Source of the DNA: Sphingomonadales bacterium Ga0077559 | Lineage (GTDB): Bacteria > Pseudomonadota > Alphaproteobacteria > Sphingomonadales > Sphingomonadaceae | Reading direction: 5' to 3' | DNA: 64,000 nucleotides | Assembly: GCA_001464315.1 (NCBI GenBank) | Contig: LNFK01000039.1 | Location: forward strand, 1 to 64,000 | Part shown: positions 1 to 9,159 of the stretch, piece after piece | Layout: each line of letters begins with the position of its first letter | Position numbering within the stretch: the stretch's first letter is position 1 | The notes under the pieces: generated by a model | The model's database searches: none | What the model was told of the DNA's origin: nothing | Seen by the model: the letters and a program-made list of their open reading frames with translations, nothing else | Position numbers and translations under genes: made by a program

Positions 1-398
1 CCGGGGGTGACGGGCACGCCCGCCTCGGCCATCAATTTCTTGGCTGCATCCTTCAGCCCCATCGCGGTGATGCTGGCGGGTCGCGGGCCGACCCAGACCA
101 GCCCTGCATCAATCACTGCCTGCGCGAACTCAGCATTTTCGGACAGGAAGCCATAGCCGGGATGGATCGCCTCCGCTTTGGTGGCGAGCGCGGCAGCGAT
201 AATCTTCTCGCCCACCAGGTAGCTCTCGCGCGCCGGCGATGCCCCGATATGCACCGCCTCATCGGCTTGGCGCACATGTAGCGCCTTGGCATCCGCATCC
301 GAATAGACCGCCACGGTGCGAATACCCATCGCGCGCGCCGTGCGGATGATCCGGCAAGCGATTTCGCCACGGTTGGCGATGAGGAGGGATTGAATCAT
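1..398 (-). CDS. mccA: Methylcrotonyl-CoA carboxylase biotin-carboxylase subunit, N-terminal part
   Basis: Only about 132 N-terminal residues lie in the window; the gene runs off the left edge. Reading from the ATG at 398 gives [17 protein letters not shown], the biotin carboxylase opening, and later [14 protein letters not shown], both typical of the N-terminal domain of acyl-CoA carboxylase alpha chains. The family ATP-dependently carboxylates biotin for the partner carboxyltransferase. The gene sits one base after the SnoaL-like gene and behind mccB, so I assign it to leucine/isovalerate degradation rather than to propionyl- or acetyl-CoA carboxylase. The ATP-grasp core and biotinyl domain cannot be seen, so the substrate rests on the mccB neighbour. 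Confidence 0.85.
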   Translation of the reverse strand, partial: MIQSLLIANRGEIACRIIRTARAMGIRTVAVYSDADAKALHVRQADEAVHIGASPARESYLVGEKIIAAALATKAEAIHPGYGFLSENAEFAQAVIDAGLVWVGPRPASITAMGLKDAAKKLMAEAGVPVTP

Positions 399-399
399 G

Positions 400-882
400 T
401 CAGTTTCCGCAACCAGTGGTTTGCGACGAAAAGCTGAGGTTCATCACTTTCCAGACGCCGTTGTCGCGGACCAGATCGAAATGGTCGAACCCGCAATTGG
501 CCATTTTACCGCCGCGCCGCACGTCAAACCGCGCCCACACCATCGCCACGTCGCCATCGATTTCGATCACGGGATGGTAGATGCGCTCGTCGAACGCACC
601 CTCGGGCGTGATGCGCTGCGCAAACTCAGCCCAGCTTTGCGACCTGACGCCGCTTGCCCCCGGTCCTCGTATCCCCGTCGCCGTGACACGCCCGTCCGGA
701 TAGACATGGGCCAGCATCGCTTTGGAATCGCCCGCTTTAAAGGCTGCAAGAACAGCATTGATGGGAACCAGCACTGCGGTCGTATCTGTTTCATCGATCA
801 CAACAGGGATTGCGGGCGGCAGTCTTTGCGCCGTCGCTACAGTCGACAGGAGCATGAGAGAGAGCAGAATAAGTTTCCTCAC
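400..882 (-). CDS. Secreted SnoaL/NTF2-like protein between mccB and mccA
   Basis: A 160-residue protein that starts with a clear signal peptide ([18 protein letters not shown], cleavage probably near residue 18). The remainder looks like an NTF2/SnoaL alpha+beta barrel: an early helix ([12 protein letters not shown]), then strands ending in [14 protein letters not shown] and a C-terminal [10 protein letters not shown]. This fold is often a small-ligand pocket or a DUF4440-type protein; no catalytic residues can be assigned. Its start overlaps the mccB stop by four bases (ATGA) and its stop is one base from mccA, so it is translationally coupled to the carboxylase. Its exported location makes a direct role in the cytosolic enzyme unlikely. 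Function unknown. Confidence 0.7.
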   Translation of the reverse strand: MRKLILLSLMLLSTVATAQRLPPAIPVVIDETDTTAVLVPINAVLAAFKAGDSKAMLAHVYPDGRVTATGIRGPGASGVRSQSWAEFAQRITPEGAFDERIYHPVIEIDGDVAMVWARFDVRRGGKMANCGFDHFDLVRDNGVWKVMNLSFSSQTTGCGN

Positions 883-2480
883 ATCCGGAACACCCCGAAC
901 CGGGGCGCCTCCTCAACCGGAGCATTCAATGCCGCTGCGAAGGCCAGCCCCAGCACATCGCGCGTTTGCGCCGGGTCGATAATCCCGTCGTCCCACAGCC
1001 GCGCGGTGGCGTGATAGGGGTTGCCTTCGTCTTCATATTTCTGGCGGATCGGGGCCTTGAAAGCTTCGGCCTCTTCGGGCGTCCATTTGTCGGCGTCGCG
1101 GTGGACGGTGGCAAGTACGCTCGCCGCCTGCTCGCCTCCCATCACCGAAATCCGCGCATTGGGCCAGGTGAACAGGAAGCGTGGGCTATAGGCGCGGCCG
1201 CACATGCCGTAATTGCCCGCGCCAAAGCTGCCGCCGATCAGCACGGTGATTTTGGGTACGCTCGCGGTGGCAACTGCGGTAACGAGTTTTGCGCCGTGCT
1301 TGGCGATCCCCTCCGCCTCATATTTTCCGCCGACCATGAAGCCGCTGATGTTCTGGAGGAACAAGAGCGGTATCCGCCGCTGGCAGGCGAGTTCGATGAA
1401 ATGCGCGCCTTTGACTGCGCTTTCGCTAAACAGCACGCCGTTGTTGGCGAGAATCGCGACCGGCATCCCCCAGATATGGGCAAAGCCACACACGAGCGTG
1501 CTGCCGTAGAGCGCCTTGAATTCGTGGAACTCGCTGCCGTCGACAATCCGCGCGATGACTTCGTGGACGTCATAAGGCGCGCGGACGTCGTCGGGGATGA
1601 CACCGTAAAGTTCGTCCGCGTCATATTTGGGCGGTCGCGGGTCTTGTCTGTCGATGTCGGTTTTGTGGATTGGTCCCAAGTGGCTGATGATATCGCGCAC
1701 AATGGTCAGCGCATGTTCGTCATTCTCCGCAACATGGTCGACCACGCCCGATTTGCGGCCATGCAGGTCGCCACCACCCAGATCCTCGGCGCTGATTTCC
1801 TCTCCCGTCGCGGCCTTGACCAAAGGCGGGCCGGCAAGGAAGATCGTACCCTGGTTGCGCACGATGACGCTTTCGTCGGACATTGCAGGCACATAAGCCC
1901 CACCCGCGGTACAACTGCCCATGACGCAGGCGATTTGCGGGATGCCCTTGGCGCTCATATTCGCCTGATTAAAGAAGATGCGCCCGAAATGGTCGCGGTC
2001 GGGGAAGACCTCGTCCTGATGCGGCAGGTTCGCGCCGCCGCTGTCGACCAGATAGATACACGGCAGCCGGTTGGCCTCGGCAATCTCTTGTGCGCGCAAA
2101 TGCTTTTTGACGGTCATCGGGTAATAAGTGCCGCCCTTCACCGTCGCGTCGTTGCACACGATCATGCACTGGCGGCCCGAGACACGGCCAATACCGGTGA
2201 TCAAACCAGCGCCGGGAATTTCGCCATCGTATAGGTCGCTTGCTGCAAGCTGGCCGATTTCCAGGAATGGCGAGCCGGGGTCGAGCAGGCGCTCGACGCG
2301 TTCGCGGGGGAGCAATTTGCCACGCGATGTATGCCGTTCGCGAGATTTCTCGTTTCCGCCCAAAGCCGTTTCGGCGACCTTGGCCCACAAATCGTCGCGC
2401 AGCGCCCGATTGTGCGCAACACGCGCCTGTGTGGATAGGTCTTCGGCGTTGTAGCTCGTCGGCAAAACAGGTGCGGTCAT
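879..2480 (-). CDS. mccB: Methylcrotonyl-CoA carboxylase carboxyltransferase subunit
   Basis: A 533-residue carboxyltransferase, close to the usual MccB length. It transfers CO2 from biotin to 3-methylcrotonyl-CoA in leucine catabolism. Visible signatures are [21 protein letters not shown] near the N-terminus, [37 protein letters not shown] in the N-domain, and [16 protein letters not shown] with [14 protein letters not shown] in the C-domain; these are MccB-like rather than PccB-like. The frame continues to a GTG at 2504, but the ATG at 2480 gives the usual MTAPVL-type start and has a G-rich stretch just upstream. It lies 42 bases after the AbgT gene stop and overlaps the next gene by four bases. 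The usual isovaleryl-CoA dehydrogenase gene is not directly upstream. Confidence 0.92.
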   Translation of the reverse strand: MTAPVLPTSYNAEDLSTQARVAHNRALRDDLWAKVAETALGGNEKSRERHTSRGKLLPRERVERLLDPGSPFLEIGQLAASDLYDGEIPGAGLITGIGRVSGRQCMIVCNDATVKGGTYYPMTVKKHLRAQEIAEANRLPCIYLVDSGGANLPHQDEVFPDRDHFGRIFFNQANMSAKGIPQIACVMGSCTAGGAYVPAMSDESVIVRNQGTIFLAGPPLVKAATGEEISAEDLGGGDLHGRKSGVVDHVAENDEHALTIVRDIISHLGPIHKTDIDRQDPRPPKYDADELYGVIPDDVRAPYDVHEVIARIVDGSEFHEFKALYGSTLVCGFAHIWGMPVAILANNGVLFSESAVKGAHFIELACQRRIPLLFLQNISGFMVGGKYEAEGIAKHGAKLVTAVATASVPKITVLIGGSFGAGNYGMCGRAYSPRFLFTWPNARISVMGGEQAASVLATVHRDADKWTPEEAEAFKAPIRQKYEDEGNPYHATARLWDDGIIDPAQTRDVLGLAFAAALNAPVEEAPRFGVFRM

Positions 2481-2522
2481 GGCCCCCGCTATAACCGCTT
2501 CCACCTCAATCGAAACGGAAAA

Positions 2523-4133
2523 TTACGGCGCTATGGGCAAAACTCCCGTCGGCGGTACATAATGCACCTGCGCACCAGGCCCCAGAGGCAGATCGAGCGC
2601 GACCCAGGCGACGGTCATCGAAATCCCCGCTACCATGAAGCACAGCGCGTATGGCAGCATAAGCGCCAGCATCGATCCTACGCCGAAATCCTTGTCCCAC
2701 CGCCGCGCAAACGCCAGAATCAGCGGGAAATAACTCATTAGTGGGGTCATGATATTGGTGTAGCTGTCGCCCATGCGATAGGCGGCGGTGGTCATTTCGG
2801 GGCTGATCCCAAGCAGCATGAACATCGGCACCACGACCGGCGCGAGCGCGCTCCATTTTGCGCTGGCTGAACCAATGAACAGATCGAGCACGGAAGATAG
2901 TAGCAGCACGCTGACCAGCAGGAATGGCGCGCTCAATCCGAATTGTTTGAGCACAGAAGCGCCGTCGATCGCCAATATCGGCCCTAGCCGCGACCAATTG
3001 AACATCGCCACAAAATGCGCAGCGAAAAATACGAATACGATGTAAGGTGCCATTGTTCGGACACCATCCTGCATCATGCGCAGCGCATCATTGCTCGATT
3101 TAACGGTCCCTGCTCCAATGCCGAATGCAAGGCCCGTGCTGACGAAGAGGAAGAAAAAACCGGCAATCAGCGCCGAATAAAAAGGCTGCATCTGCGCCGT
3201 GCCTTCCTTGGTTTCATCAAGCAGCGGCGAGTAACCGGGTAAGAGCGTGAGCGCGGCAAACAGCGCCACGATGGCGAGCGCCGCAAGCCCTGCGTAGCGC
3301 AGCCCGCGACGCTCCGGATCGGTGATCTCCGACTTGGCGAGCTCGGCCTTGATTTCCTCGTCGGGTTCCTTCCCCCAAGCACCCAGCCGGGGCTCGATAA
3401 TGCGGTCGGTGACTAACCAGATAATCGGCGTGAACATCACCACTATGGACAAGATGAACCACCAGTTGCCAACCGGGTTCATCGTCCAAGCCGGGTCGAC
3501 AATCCGCGCCGCCTCTTGCGTGAAACCGAAAAGCAGCACGTCGATCTGCCCCGGTGTGATATTACCTGCATAGCCACCCGAAACTGCCGCAAATGCCGCC
3601 GCCAGTCCGACGAGTGGATGCCGCCCGACCGCTGCATAGAGAATCGCAGCCAACGGAATGAACACGACATAGGCCGCATCCGATGCATGGTGCGAGACCA
3701 TACCAATGATCGCCACCAGCGGCGTCATGATCACGCGCGGCGCGTTGCGCAAACTTCCCCGGATCAGCGCTGAAAACAGCCCTGCCTTCTCTGCCACCGA
3801 TGCGCCCAGCACGATGACAAGCACCAGCCCCAAAGGCGCAAAGCCCGACATCGTCTTGGGCATTTCGGTGAGCAGCCGTGCAATATTCTCTTCATTGAAC
3901 AGGCTGGTCGCGCGGAATGTCAGCACGCCGTCTTCCAAATCACCCCATTGCGGCGCCTCCTTGCCGGTATAAGGCAGCGAAGCCGACCAACCCGCCCAAG
4001 CGCCGATTTGCGACAGGATCATCAGGAAGAATATCAGCCAGACGAAGATCATGATCGGGTCGGGCAATTTGTTGCCAAGCCGTTCGAAGGCGTTGAGGAA
4101 GCCGGATTGGCGCGGAGAAGCGGTTATGTTCAT
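2523..4133 (-). CDS. AbgT-family transporter
   Basis: A 536-residue inner-membrane protein with about a dozen hydrophobic segments, starting MNITASPRQSGFLNAFERLGNKLPDP and continuing IMIFVWLIFFLMIL, the standard opening of the AbgT (p-aminobenzoyl-glutamate transporter) family. Conserved parts include SHHASDAAYVVFIPLAA, GGYAGNITPGQIDVLL, FIGSASAKWSALAPVVVPMFM and AYRMGDSYTNIMTPLMSYFP. Family members are proton-coupled; E. coli AbgT imports p-aminobenzoyl-glutamate, while Neisseria MtrF and Alcanivorax YdaH have been reported to export sulfonamides. The substrate here cannot be told from sequence. It lies 46 bases after ribH and ahead of mccB on the same strand, so it may be co-transcribed with either. 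Confidence 0.9.
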   Translation of the reverse strand: MNITASPRQSGFLNAFERLGNKLPDPIMIFVWLIFFLMILSQIGAWAGWSASLPYTGKEAPQWGDLEDGVLTFRATSLFNEENIARLLTEMPKTMSGFAPLGLVLVIVLGASVAEKAGLFSALIRGSLRNAPRVIMTPLVAIIGMVSHHASDAAYVVFIPLAAILYAAVGRHPLVGLAAAFAAVSGGYAGNITPGQIDVLLFGFTQEAARIVDPAWTMNPVGNWWFILSIVVMFTPIIWLVTDRIIEPRLGAWGKEPDEEIKAELAKSEITDPERRGLRYAGLAALAIVALFAALTLLPGYSPLLDETKEGTAQMQPFYSALIAGFFFLFVSTGLAFGIGAGTVKSSNDALRMMQDGVRTMAPYIVFVFFAAHFVAMFNWSRLGPILAIDGASVLKQFGLSAPFLLVSVLLLSSVLDLFIGSASAKWSALAPVVVPMFMLLGISPEMTTAAYRMGDSYTNIMTPLMSYFPLILAFARRWDKDFGVGSMLALMLPYALCFMVAGISMTVAWVALDLPLGPGAQVHYVPPTGVLPIAP

Positions 4134-4179
4134 GACCCCAATATAATGCGCAGTTTCCGCTTGGGAATATAAAAGCTAT

Positions 4180-4599
4180 CTATGCAAAACGGTCACGCAA
4201 GGCCAGCAAAGCCATCGCGGCTTTTGCGGCTTCTCCGCCCTTATCCTTTTGCTTGGGGTCGGCGCGGACTGTGGCTTGATCCTCATCCTCGACGGTCAGT
4301 ATGCCGTTGCCGATCGCTATTCCGTCCATCGTCAGCGCCATGATCCCGCGCGCACTTTCGCCTGCGACGATTTCGAAATGATAGGTCTCGCCGCGGATAA
4401 CGACACCGATGGCGACAAAACCATCATACATCTGAGCCTCGGCCGCCATCGCGATGGTACCGGGAATTTCAAGCGCACCGGGGACGCTGACGACCTCGAC
4501 CTCGTGGCCTTTTGCCTTCAGCGCAGCCTTGGCTCCGGCAACCAGCATGTCGTTCAAATGATCGTAAAACCGTGCTTCAACTATCAGGAATTTTGCCAT
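4180..4599 (-). CDS. ribH: 6,7-dimethyl-8-ribityllumazine synthase
   Basis: A 139-residue lumazine synthase that condenses 5-amino-6-ribitylamino-uracil with 3,4-dihydroxy-2-butanone 4-phosphate, the penultimate step of riboflavin synthesis. Family landmarks are [24 protein letters not shown], and [12 protein letters not shown], which carries the catalytic His, then [14 protein letters not shown] near the C-terminus. The length matches the short alphaproteobacterial RibH proteins. The start codon lies one base after the stop of ribBX, so the two are translationally coupled. That fits their roles: RibBX makes the four-carbon substrate that RibH uses. Confidence 0.95.
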   Translation of the reverse strand: MAKFLIVEARFYDHLNDMLVAGAKAALKAKGHEVEVVSVPGALEIPGTIAMAAEAQMYDGFVAIGVVIRGETYHFEIVAGESARGIMALTMDGIAIGNGILTVEDEDQATVRADPKQKDKGGEAAKAAMALLALRDRFA

Positions 4600-4600
4600 T

Positions 4601-5902
4601 TTATTCGCCTCCGGTACCGGGAATTGGCCGCTCGCCTACAATGGAAAGGCCATAGCCTTCAAGCCCGACCAGGGTGTGGTGGGTGTTGGTCAGCAATATC
4701 ATGTCATGCACACCCAGTTCGGTCAGAATTTGTGCGCCGCCGCCATAATCGCGCAGTTCCTCGACTTCGGGTGCGCCAGCGCTTTTGCCCTCCGCGCGCA
4801 ACTGCATGAATCGCGAGACGATATTTTTCATCGGCTTGTTGATGACCACCACGACGCCGCTGCCTTCTGCGGCAATCGCCTCCATCGAGCGCGACAATAG
4901 ACCCGAACGCTCATTGTCTTCGCCGAACACATCGACAAACATCGACATTGTGTGCATCCGCACCAATGTAGGTTTGGTTGGGTCGATATAGCCCTTCACC
5001 AGCGCCATCGTTTCGTCTTCGGTCGCCTTGTTGTAGAAAGTCATGGCGGTCCAATTGCCGCCCCATTTGCTGGTGAATTTCATCTCGGCGCGCTTTTCGA
5101 CGAGATGGTCGTGCTTGCGACGATAGGCGATGAGGTCGCGGATGGTGCCCATTTTGAGATTGTGCAGCCGAGCGAACGATACAAGGTCGTCCAGCCGCGC
5201 CATGCTGCCATCGTCTTTCATGATTTCACAAATGACGCCGGAGGGATTAAGTCCCGCGAGACGGCTGATGTCGACCGCAGCTTCGGTGTGCCCTGCCCGC
5301 ACCAGCACGCCACCATCACGCGCAGTCAACGGGAAGACATGGCCGGGCGAGACGATGTCGTCCGGCCCTTTCGACGCATCCACAGCTACTGAAATAGTAC
5401 GCGCGCGGTCAGCGGCGCTGATGCCGGTCGTCACGCCTTCGCGCGCCTCGATCGAGACGGTAAACGCGGTCTGCATGCTTTCGCGGTTCTCGCGCGCCAT
5501 CGGGGCAAGGCCCAATTGTTCACACCGCTGCTTTGTCATCGACAGGCAGATCAAACCGCGCCCGTGCGTCGCCATGAAATTGATCGCGTCAGGCGTCGCC
5601 ATCTGCGCCGGGATAATCAGGTCGCCCTCATTTTCGCGATCCTCGTCATCGACGAGGATATACATGCGGCCATTGCGCGCTTCTTCGATGATTTCCTCGA
5701 TCGGGACCAACGATGGCGTGTCATCATTGGCGAAGAGATAGCTTTCGAGTTTGCGCAATGTATCTGCAGTCGGGTTCCAGTCGGGCTGGTCGAGATCGCG
5801 TAAAGTGTTCGCATGAAGCCCCGCCGCGCGGGCAAGGCCTGAACGTGACAAGCCGCCGTCATTGACGAGGCTACGGAGTTTGGTGATAAGTTGCATGCTC
5901 AT
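4601..5902 (-). CDS. ribBX: RibBX: DHBP synthase with degenerate RibA-like domain and N-terminal helix-turn-helix
   Basis: A 433-residue three-part protein. Residues about 5-56 read as an XRE-like helix-turn-helix ([21 protein letters not shown], then a stabilising helix [12 protein letters not shown]). Residues about 65-265 are 3,4-dihydroxy-2-butanone-4-phosphate synthase with [29 protein letters not shown] and GHTEAAVD. The C-terminal part aligns with GTP cyclohydrolase II in length and ends [10 protein letters not shown], but the zinc cysteine motif is absent ([13 protein letters not shown] stands in its place), so it should not have RibA activity; this is the RibBX architecture described for Proteobacteria. 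The N-terminal HTH is the odd part. Met3 (ATG at 5896) is an alternative start. The gene overlaps nothing upstream and faces the DUF2855 gene across 70 bases holding an inverted repeat. Confidence 0.9.
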   Translation of the reverse strand: MSMQLITKLRSLVNDGGLSRSGLARAAGLHANTLRDLDQPDWNPTADTLRKLESYLFANDDTPSLVPIEEIIEEARNGRMYILVDDEDRENEGDLIIPAQMATPDAINFMATHGRGLICLSMTKQRCEQLGLAPMARENRESMQTAFTVSIEAREGVTTGISAADRARTISVAVDASKGPDDIVSPGHVFPLTARDGGVLVRAGHTEAAVDISRLAGLNPSGVICEIMKDDGSMARLDDLVSFARLHNLKMGTIRDLIAYRRKHDHLVEKRAEMKFTSKWGGNWTAMTFYNKATEDETMALVKGYIDPTKPTLVRMHTMSMFVDVFGEDNERSGLLSRSMEAIAAEGSGVVVVINKPMKNIVSRFMQLRAEGKSAGAPEVEELRDYGGGAQILTELGVHDMILLTNTHHTLVGLEGYGLSIVGERPIPGTGGE

Positions 5903-5923
5903 GATTCTTCATTTTCACATTTC

Positions 5924-5952
5924 AATGTGTTTGTCAAAGATGGAAACACATT
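5924..5952. promoter_or_regulatory. Inverted repeat between ribBX and DUF2855 gene, candidate operator
   Basis: A perfect 9-bp inverted repeat, AATGTGTTT (5924-5932) and AAACACATT (5944-5952), with an 11-bp spacer and arm centres 20 bp (about two helical turns) apart. It lies 22 bp from the ribBX start and 21 bp from the DUF2855 TTG start, so one bound factor could control both. A smaller ACATT-TC-AATGT repeat overlaps the left arm at 5917-5928. Because RibBX itself starts with a helix-turn-helix, autoregulation is a natural but unproven idea. Confidence 0.55.
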
Positions 5953-5972
5953 AACATGTAGGGAGAGAGCAT

Positions 5973-7061
5973 TTGGCATCAACTGTCTGGGTGAAAAAAT
6001 CGGCATTGGCCGAAACGCGGATCCATGAAGATACTCTGTCCGTTCTGGGCGATGGCGAGGTCCGGTTGTGCATCGAAAGCTTCTCGGTCACCGCTAACAA
6101 CGTTACTTACGCAGTGATCGGTGACATGTTCGGCTACTGGAGCTTTTTTCCTGCCGAGGGCGACTGGGGCATTGTGCCGATGTGGGGCCACGCGGTGGTC
6201 GAAGAATCGCACCACCCCGACATCGTGGTTGGCGAGCGGATCTATGGCTATCTGCCGATGGGCACACATATCGATGTACTGCCCGGCAAGGTCACCGCCG
6301 GCGGCTTTACCGACATGGCAGCCCACAGGCAACCAATGAGCCCGATCTACAACCAGTACAGCCGCCTCGCCGCCGACCCAGAGCATGATCCCGCCAAAGA
6401 GGCCGAACGGATGCTGTTCGGACCGTTGTTCAAAACCGGTTTTCTGATTGAAGCGATGTTCCGTCGCGAAGGCTGGTTCGGCGCGCGGAACCTCATCATG
6501 ACCAGCGCGTCGTCGAAAACCTCAATGGGGCTAGCGAGCGTTGCCAAGGACCTGTCGCCTGATATCAGGCGTATCGGAATGACATCAACTGGCAATATCG
6601 ATTTTGTCGAGGACACCGGCCTTTATGACGAAGTCATCGCCTATGACGATGTCGATAGCCTTCCAAAATACCCCACGGTCTCGGTCGATTTTGCAGGAAA
6701 TAGCAGCCTGTTACGCAGCGTTCACGAGGCGTTGGGCGAAATGCTAAAATATAGCTGCCTCGTCGGCGCCACTCATGTCGACGCGCGCGGATCGAACAGT
6801 GCAGGCGGCGGCGGCAGCGCGATGCCCGGCCCCAAACCGATCCTGTTTTTCGCGCCCGATCATGCTGTCGCAACGGTGCAGGAACTCGGCCCTAAGGGCT
6901 TCGGCGAAGCGGTCGGCAGAAGTTGGAAAAAATTCCTAGGCGCTGTCGATAGCGTGGTCGCCATTAACGAGTGCCACGGTCTAGACGCGGCGGCTCTAGC
7001 TTTTGTAGAATCCTTGGAAGGCAAAGCGGACCCGCAGATCGGGATTGTCATTCGGCCTTGA
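5973..7061 (+). CDS. DUF2855 family protein
   Basis: A 362-residue cytosolic protein matching the DUF2855 family, which is distantly related to the medium-chain dehydrogenase fold. Characteristic pieces are VTANNVTYAVIGDMFGYWSFFP, MWGHAVVEESHHPDIVVGERIYGYLPM, and MTSASSKTSMGLASV in the middle; the last resembles a nucleotide-binding turn. No reaction is known to me. The start is a TTG at 5973, chosen because a strong AGGGAGAGAG ribosome site ends four to five bases before it and no ATG or GTG lies nearby. Its 3' end overlaps the convergent amidohydrolase gene by 14 bases. Confidence 0.8.
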   Translation: MASTVWVKKSALAETRIHEDTLSVLGDGEVRLCIESFSVTANNVTYAVIGDMFGYWSFFPAEGDWGIVPMWGHAVVEESHHPDIVVGERIYGYLPMGTHIDVLPGKVTAGGFTDMAAHRQPMSPIYNQYSRLAADPEHDPAKEAERMLFGPLFKTGFLIEAMFRREGWFGARNLIMTSASSKTSMGLASVAKDLSPDIRRIGMTSTGNIDFVEDTGLYDEVIAYDDVDSLPKYPTVSVDFAGNSSLLRSVHEALGEMLKYSCLVGATHVDARGSNSAGGGGSAMPGPKPILFFAPDHAVATVQELGPKGFGEAVGRSWKKFLGAVDSVVAINECHGLDAAALAFVESLEGKADPQIGIVIRP

Positions 7062-8352
7062 ACACCCGACCGTCCTTCATGACAAACTTTACCGATTTAA
7101 GTACCGTCACATCCGCCGTCGGGTCGCCTGAAACCGCAATCAAATCCGCCGACTTGCCCAATTCAAGCGATCCCACGTCTTTTTCAACCCCAAGCAAGGT
7201 CGCGGCATTCATCGTCGCCGCCTGAATGGCCGCGCTGGCGGGCATACCGTGCTTGACCATCAACTCGAATTCGTCGGCATTCTTGCCGTGTTTAGAGACA
7301 CCAGCGTCAGTGCCGAAGGCGATCTTGACGCCGGCTGGATACGCCTTGGCGAGGCTCTTTCCTGTAACGCCGATCCGCCACAGGACCTTCGCCAACACGT
7401 CAGGCGGATAGGCGTTGGGGTTGGCCGCGAGTCGTTCCAAATAGCCGTTCACGGTCGATAATGTCGGGACATAATAAGCTCCCGAAGATTTGAACAATTT
7501 GATGCTGGCATCATCGAGCATCGTGCCATGTTCGATGGAGTCGGCGCCAGCCGCAAGCGCCGCATTCACTCCGTCTTCGCCATGCGCGTGAACTGCCATT
7601 TTCTTGCCATAGAGATGCGCGGTGTCGACGAGCGCTTTGACCTCGTCATCAAACAATTGACGCCCCAATCCGGCACCGATGCGGCTGTTGACGCCGCCAG
7701 TGGTTGCGATCTTGATGACGTCGACGCCTCTTCGAATTTGCAGGCGCACCGCATGGCGGCAGCTTTCGACGCCGTCGCACAGATTTTCCTGGCCAACGCT
7801 GGCATGTAGGTCTTCCGACAACGAAAGCGTTCCGTCCATATGACCGCTGGTGGTCGAGATGGATTTGCCAGCGTCAATGATACGTGGGCCCGGCAGTTCC
7901 CCCGCTGCGACTGCATCGCGAAGGGCCAGCGTCGCGCCGGAACCGTCGCCCAAGTTACGCACGGTGGTAAAGCCAGCCATCAGCGTTTTTTTAGCATTGC
8001 CCGCTGCCCGGAAAGCGGCGCGTGCTGGACTGTCGGTTACTGCTTCGATCAACCCTGCATTACCGCCAGCATCGCTATCGAGATGGACGTGACTGTCAAT
8101 CAGGCCTGGAAGAACGAACCTGTCTTTGAGGTCAATCAGCGTCGCGCCTGCGGGACCGGGCTGGTGGCCATTCAGCACTTCAGCAATTTTGCCGCCCCGA
8201 ATGACAATGGTCGATTGCCCGCGTGGAGCGGATCCGGGCTTATCAAGCAACTGGCCCGCATGAATTACGGTAACCTGATCGGCGGATTGCGCAGCCAAGG
8301 GAGAGCTCGCGAGCGCAATTGCGGCCAACGAAACAAATGCCAATTTCCTCAT
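7048..8352 (-). CDS. Exported imidazolonepropionase-like amidohydrolase
   Basis: A 434-residue metal-dependent amidohydrolase with a signal peptide (MRKLAFVSLAAIALASSPLAAQ). Metal ligands of the superfamily are visible: LPGLIDSHVHLD (HxH), KKMAVHAHGEDG, DSIEHGTMLDD and AFGTDAGVSKHG (the catalytic Asp). These exported members are often labelled Xaa-Pro dipeptidase or imidazolonepropionase-like; the true substrate, perhaps an N-acyl amide or cyclic imide, is not evident. The start has a GGGAG ribosome site inside the end of the upstream TIGR03084 gene, which stops only three bases before. It is therefore probably the last gene of the seven-gene acyl-CoA operon starting at 13514. Confidence 0.85.
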   Translation of the reverse strand: MRKLAFVSLAAIALASSPLAAQSADQVTVIHAGQLLDKPGSAPRGQSTIVIRGGKIAEVLNGHQPGPAGATLIDLKDRFVLPGLIDSHVHLDSDAGGNAGLIEAVTDSPARAAFRAAGNAKKTLMAGFTTVRNLGDGSGATLALRDAVAAGELPGPRIIDAGKSISTTSGHMDGTLSLSEDLHASVGQENLCDGVESCRHAVRLQIRRGVDVIKIATTGGVNSRIGAGLGRQLFDDEVKALVDTAHLYGKKMAVHAHGEDGVNAALAAGADSIEHGTMLDDASIKLFKSSGAYYVPTLSTVNGYLERLAANPNAYPPDVLAKVLWRIGVTGKSLAKAYPAGVKIAFGTDAGVSKHGKNADEFELMVKHGMPASAAIQAATMNAATLLGVEKDVGSLELGKSADLIAVSGDPTADVTVLKSVKFVMKDGRVFKAE

Positions 8353-8355
8353 ATT

Positions 8356-9159
8356 TCAAACTCCCTTGCGAAATCTTGTGCCCGGCACTGGCGGGTCTTG
8401 CGGCGGTCCGGCAAAACATTGCGCCACCGCCATCCACTGATGCGCGACTTCGCCGGATACATCAAGTGACGTGTCGGCCACGTTGCGGCATTGCGTAACG
8501 ACCTGGCAGAATTCAGAAGCGTTGCCAGTGATGACGCCGCTGTCTGAAGGCTCACCATATTCCCAGATTTCGCCTGACGGTGCGGTGAGCCTTAATTGGG
8601 GCATTGGGCCGGGTGGATCCTGACGGCGATTTTTCCAGGTAAATCCATAGGTGTTGACGCCCAGACGGACGATGTTGCCGATCCGGTCAGAGTCAATGCG
8701 CTCGGCACCGAGTACATCGTAAATCGCCTGCGCGTGGGACCATGTTTCCATCAGTCGCGCAGTGATCGAGCTGATGACGCTCATGTCGGGCCCGACCCAT
8801 TTGACCCGCTGCTTTGGATCAGCGGCGGCAAAACGCGGAGTCATATCGCGATATTGGGCGGCCCATGCATCGACCAGCGCTTGCCCCGAAAAACCACCCA
8901 AATACTCCGCCTCAGCATCGGGTAGCCGTCCGCCGCGAACGCCAGCCATCATCTTTGCGATAAATTCGCCAAAGGCCGCTTCGTCGGAAAGCGCCAGATC
9001 AGCCGCGATGTTCCATACATGCAAATGGCGAATGATATTGTTGATCGTCCAGCTTTTGAACTGGGTGGGCGTTTCAAAGTCCGCATCGGACAATGAACTC
9101 AAAAGTGAGCGGAGAGCCTTGCTCTCTTCAAGAAAATCGGTCGCTTGCTGCATCGCCAT
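8356..9159 (-). CDS. TIGR03084-type metal-binding protein (maleylpyruvate isomerase/DinB-like fold)
   Basis: A 267-residue protein starting MAMQQATDFLEESKALRSLL. It has the N-terminal four-helix domain shared with mycothiol-dependent maleylpyruvate isomerase and DinB-like proteins: a first metal His in NNIIRHLHVWNIAADLALSD and a second pair region in METWSHAQAIYDVLG. The C-terminal part (ITGNASEFCQVVTQCRNVADTSL) resembles the wHTH_MDMPI region. The open frame runs upstream to 9354 in the track, but the ATG at 9159 overlaps the acyl-CoA dehydrogenase stop by one base (TAATG), which settles the start. In actinobacteria and sphingomonads this family sits beside phosphotransferase and acyl-CoA dehydrogenase genes, as here; its reaction is unknown to me. 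Confidence 0.8.
   Translation of the reverse strand: MAMQQATDFLEESKALRSLLSSLSDADFETPTQFKSWTINNIIRHLHVWNIAADLALSDEAAFGEFIAKMMAGVRGGRLPDAEAEYLGGFSGQALVDAWAAQYRDMTPRFAAADPKQRVKWVGPDMSVISSITARLMETWSHAQAIYDVLGAERIDSDRIGNIVRLGVNTYGFTWKNRRQDPPGPMPQLRLTAPSGEIWEYGEPSDSGVITGNASEFCQVVTQCRNVADTSLDVSGEVAHQWMAVAQCFAGPPQDPPVPGTRFRKGV

Noticed and set aside
966-2234. 422-residue open frame on the plus strand
   Set aside because: Antisense shadow of mccB; no family resemblance and composed of mirror codons of the real gene.
5903-5972. FMN riboswitch before ribBX
   Set aside because: Only 70 bases separate the divergent starts and no RFN-element motifs are visible.
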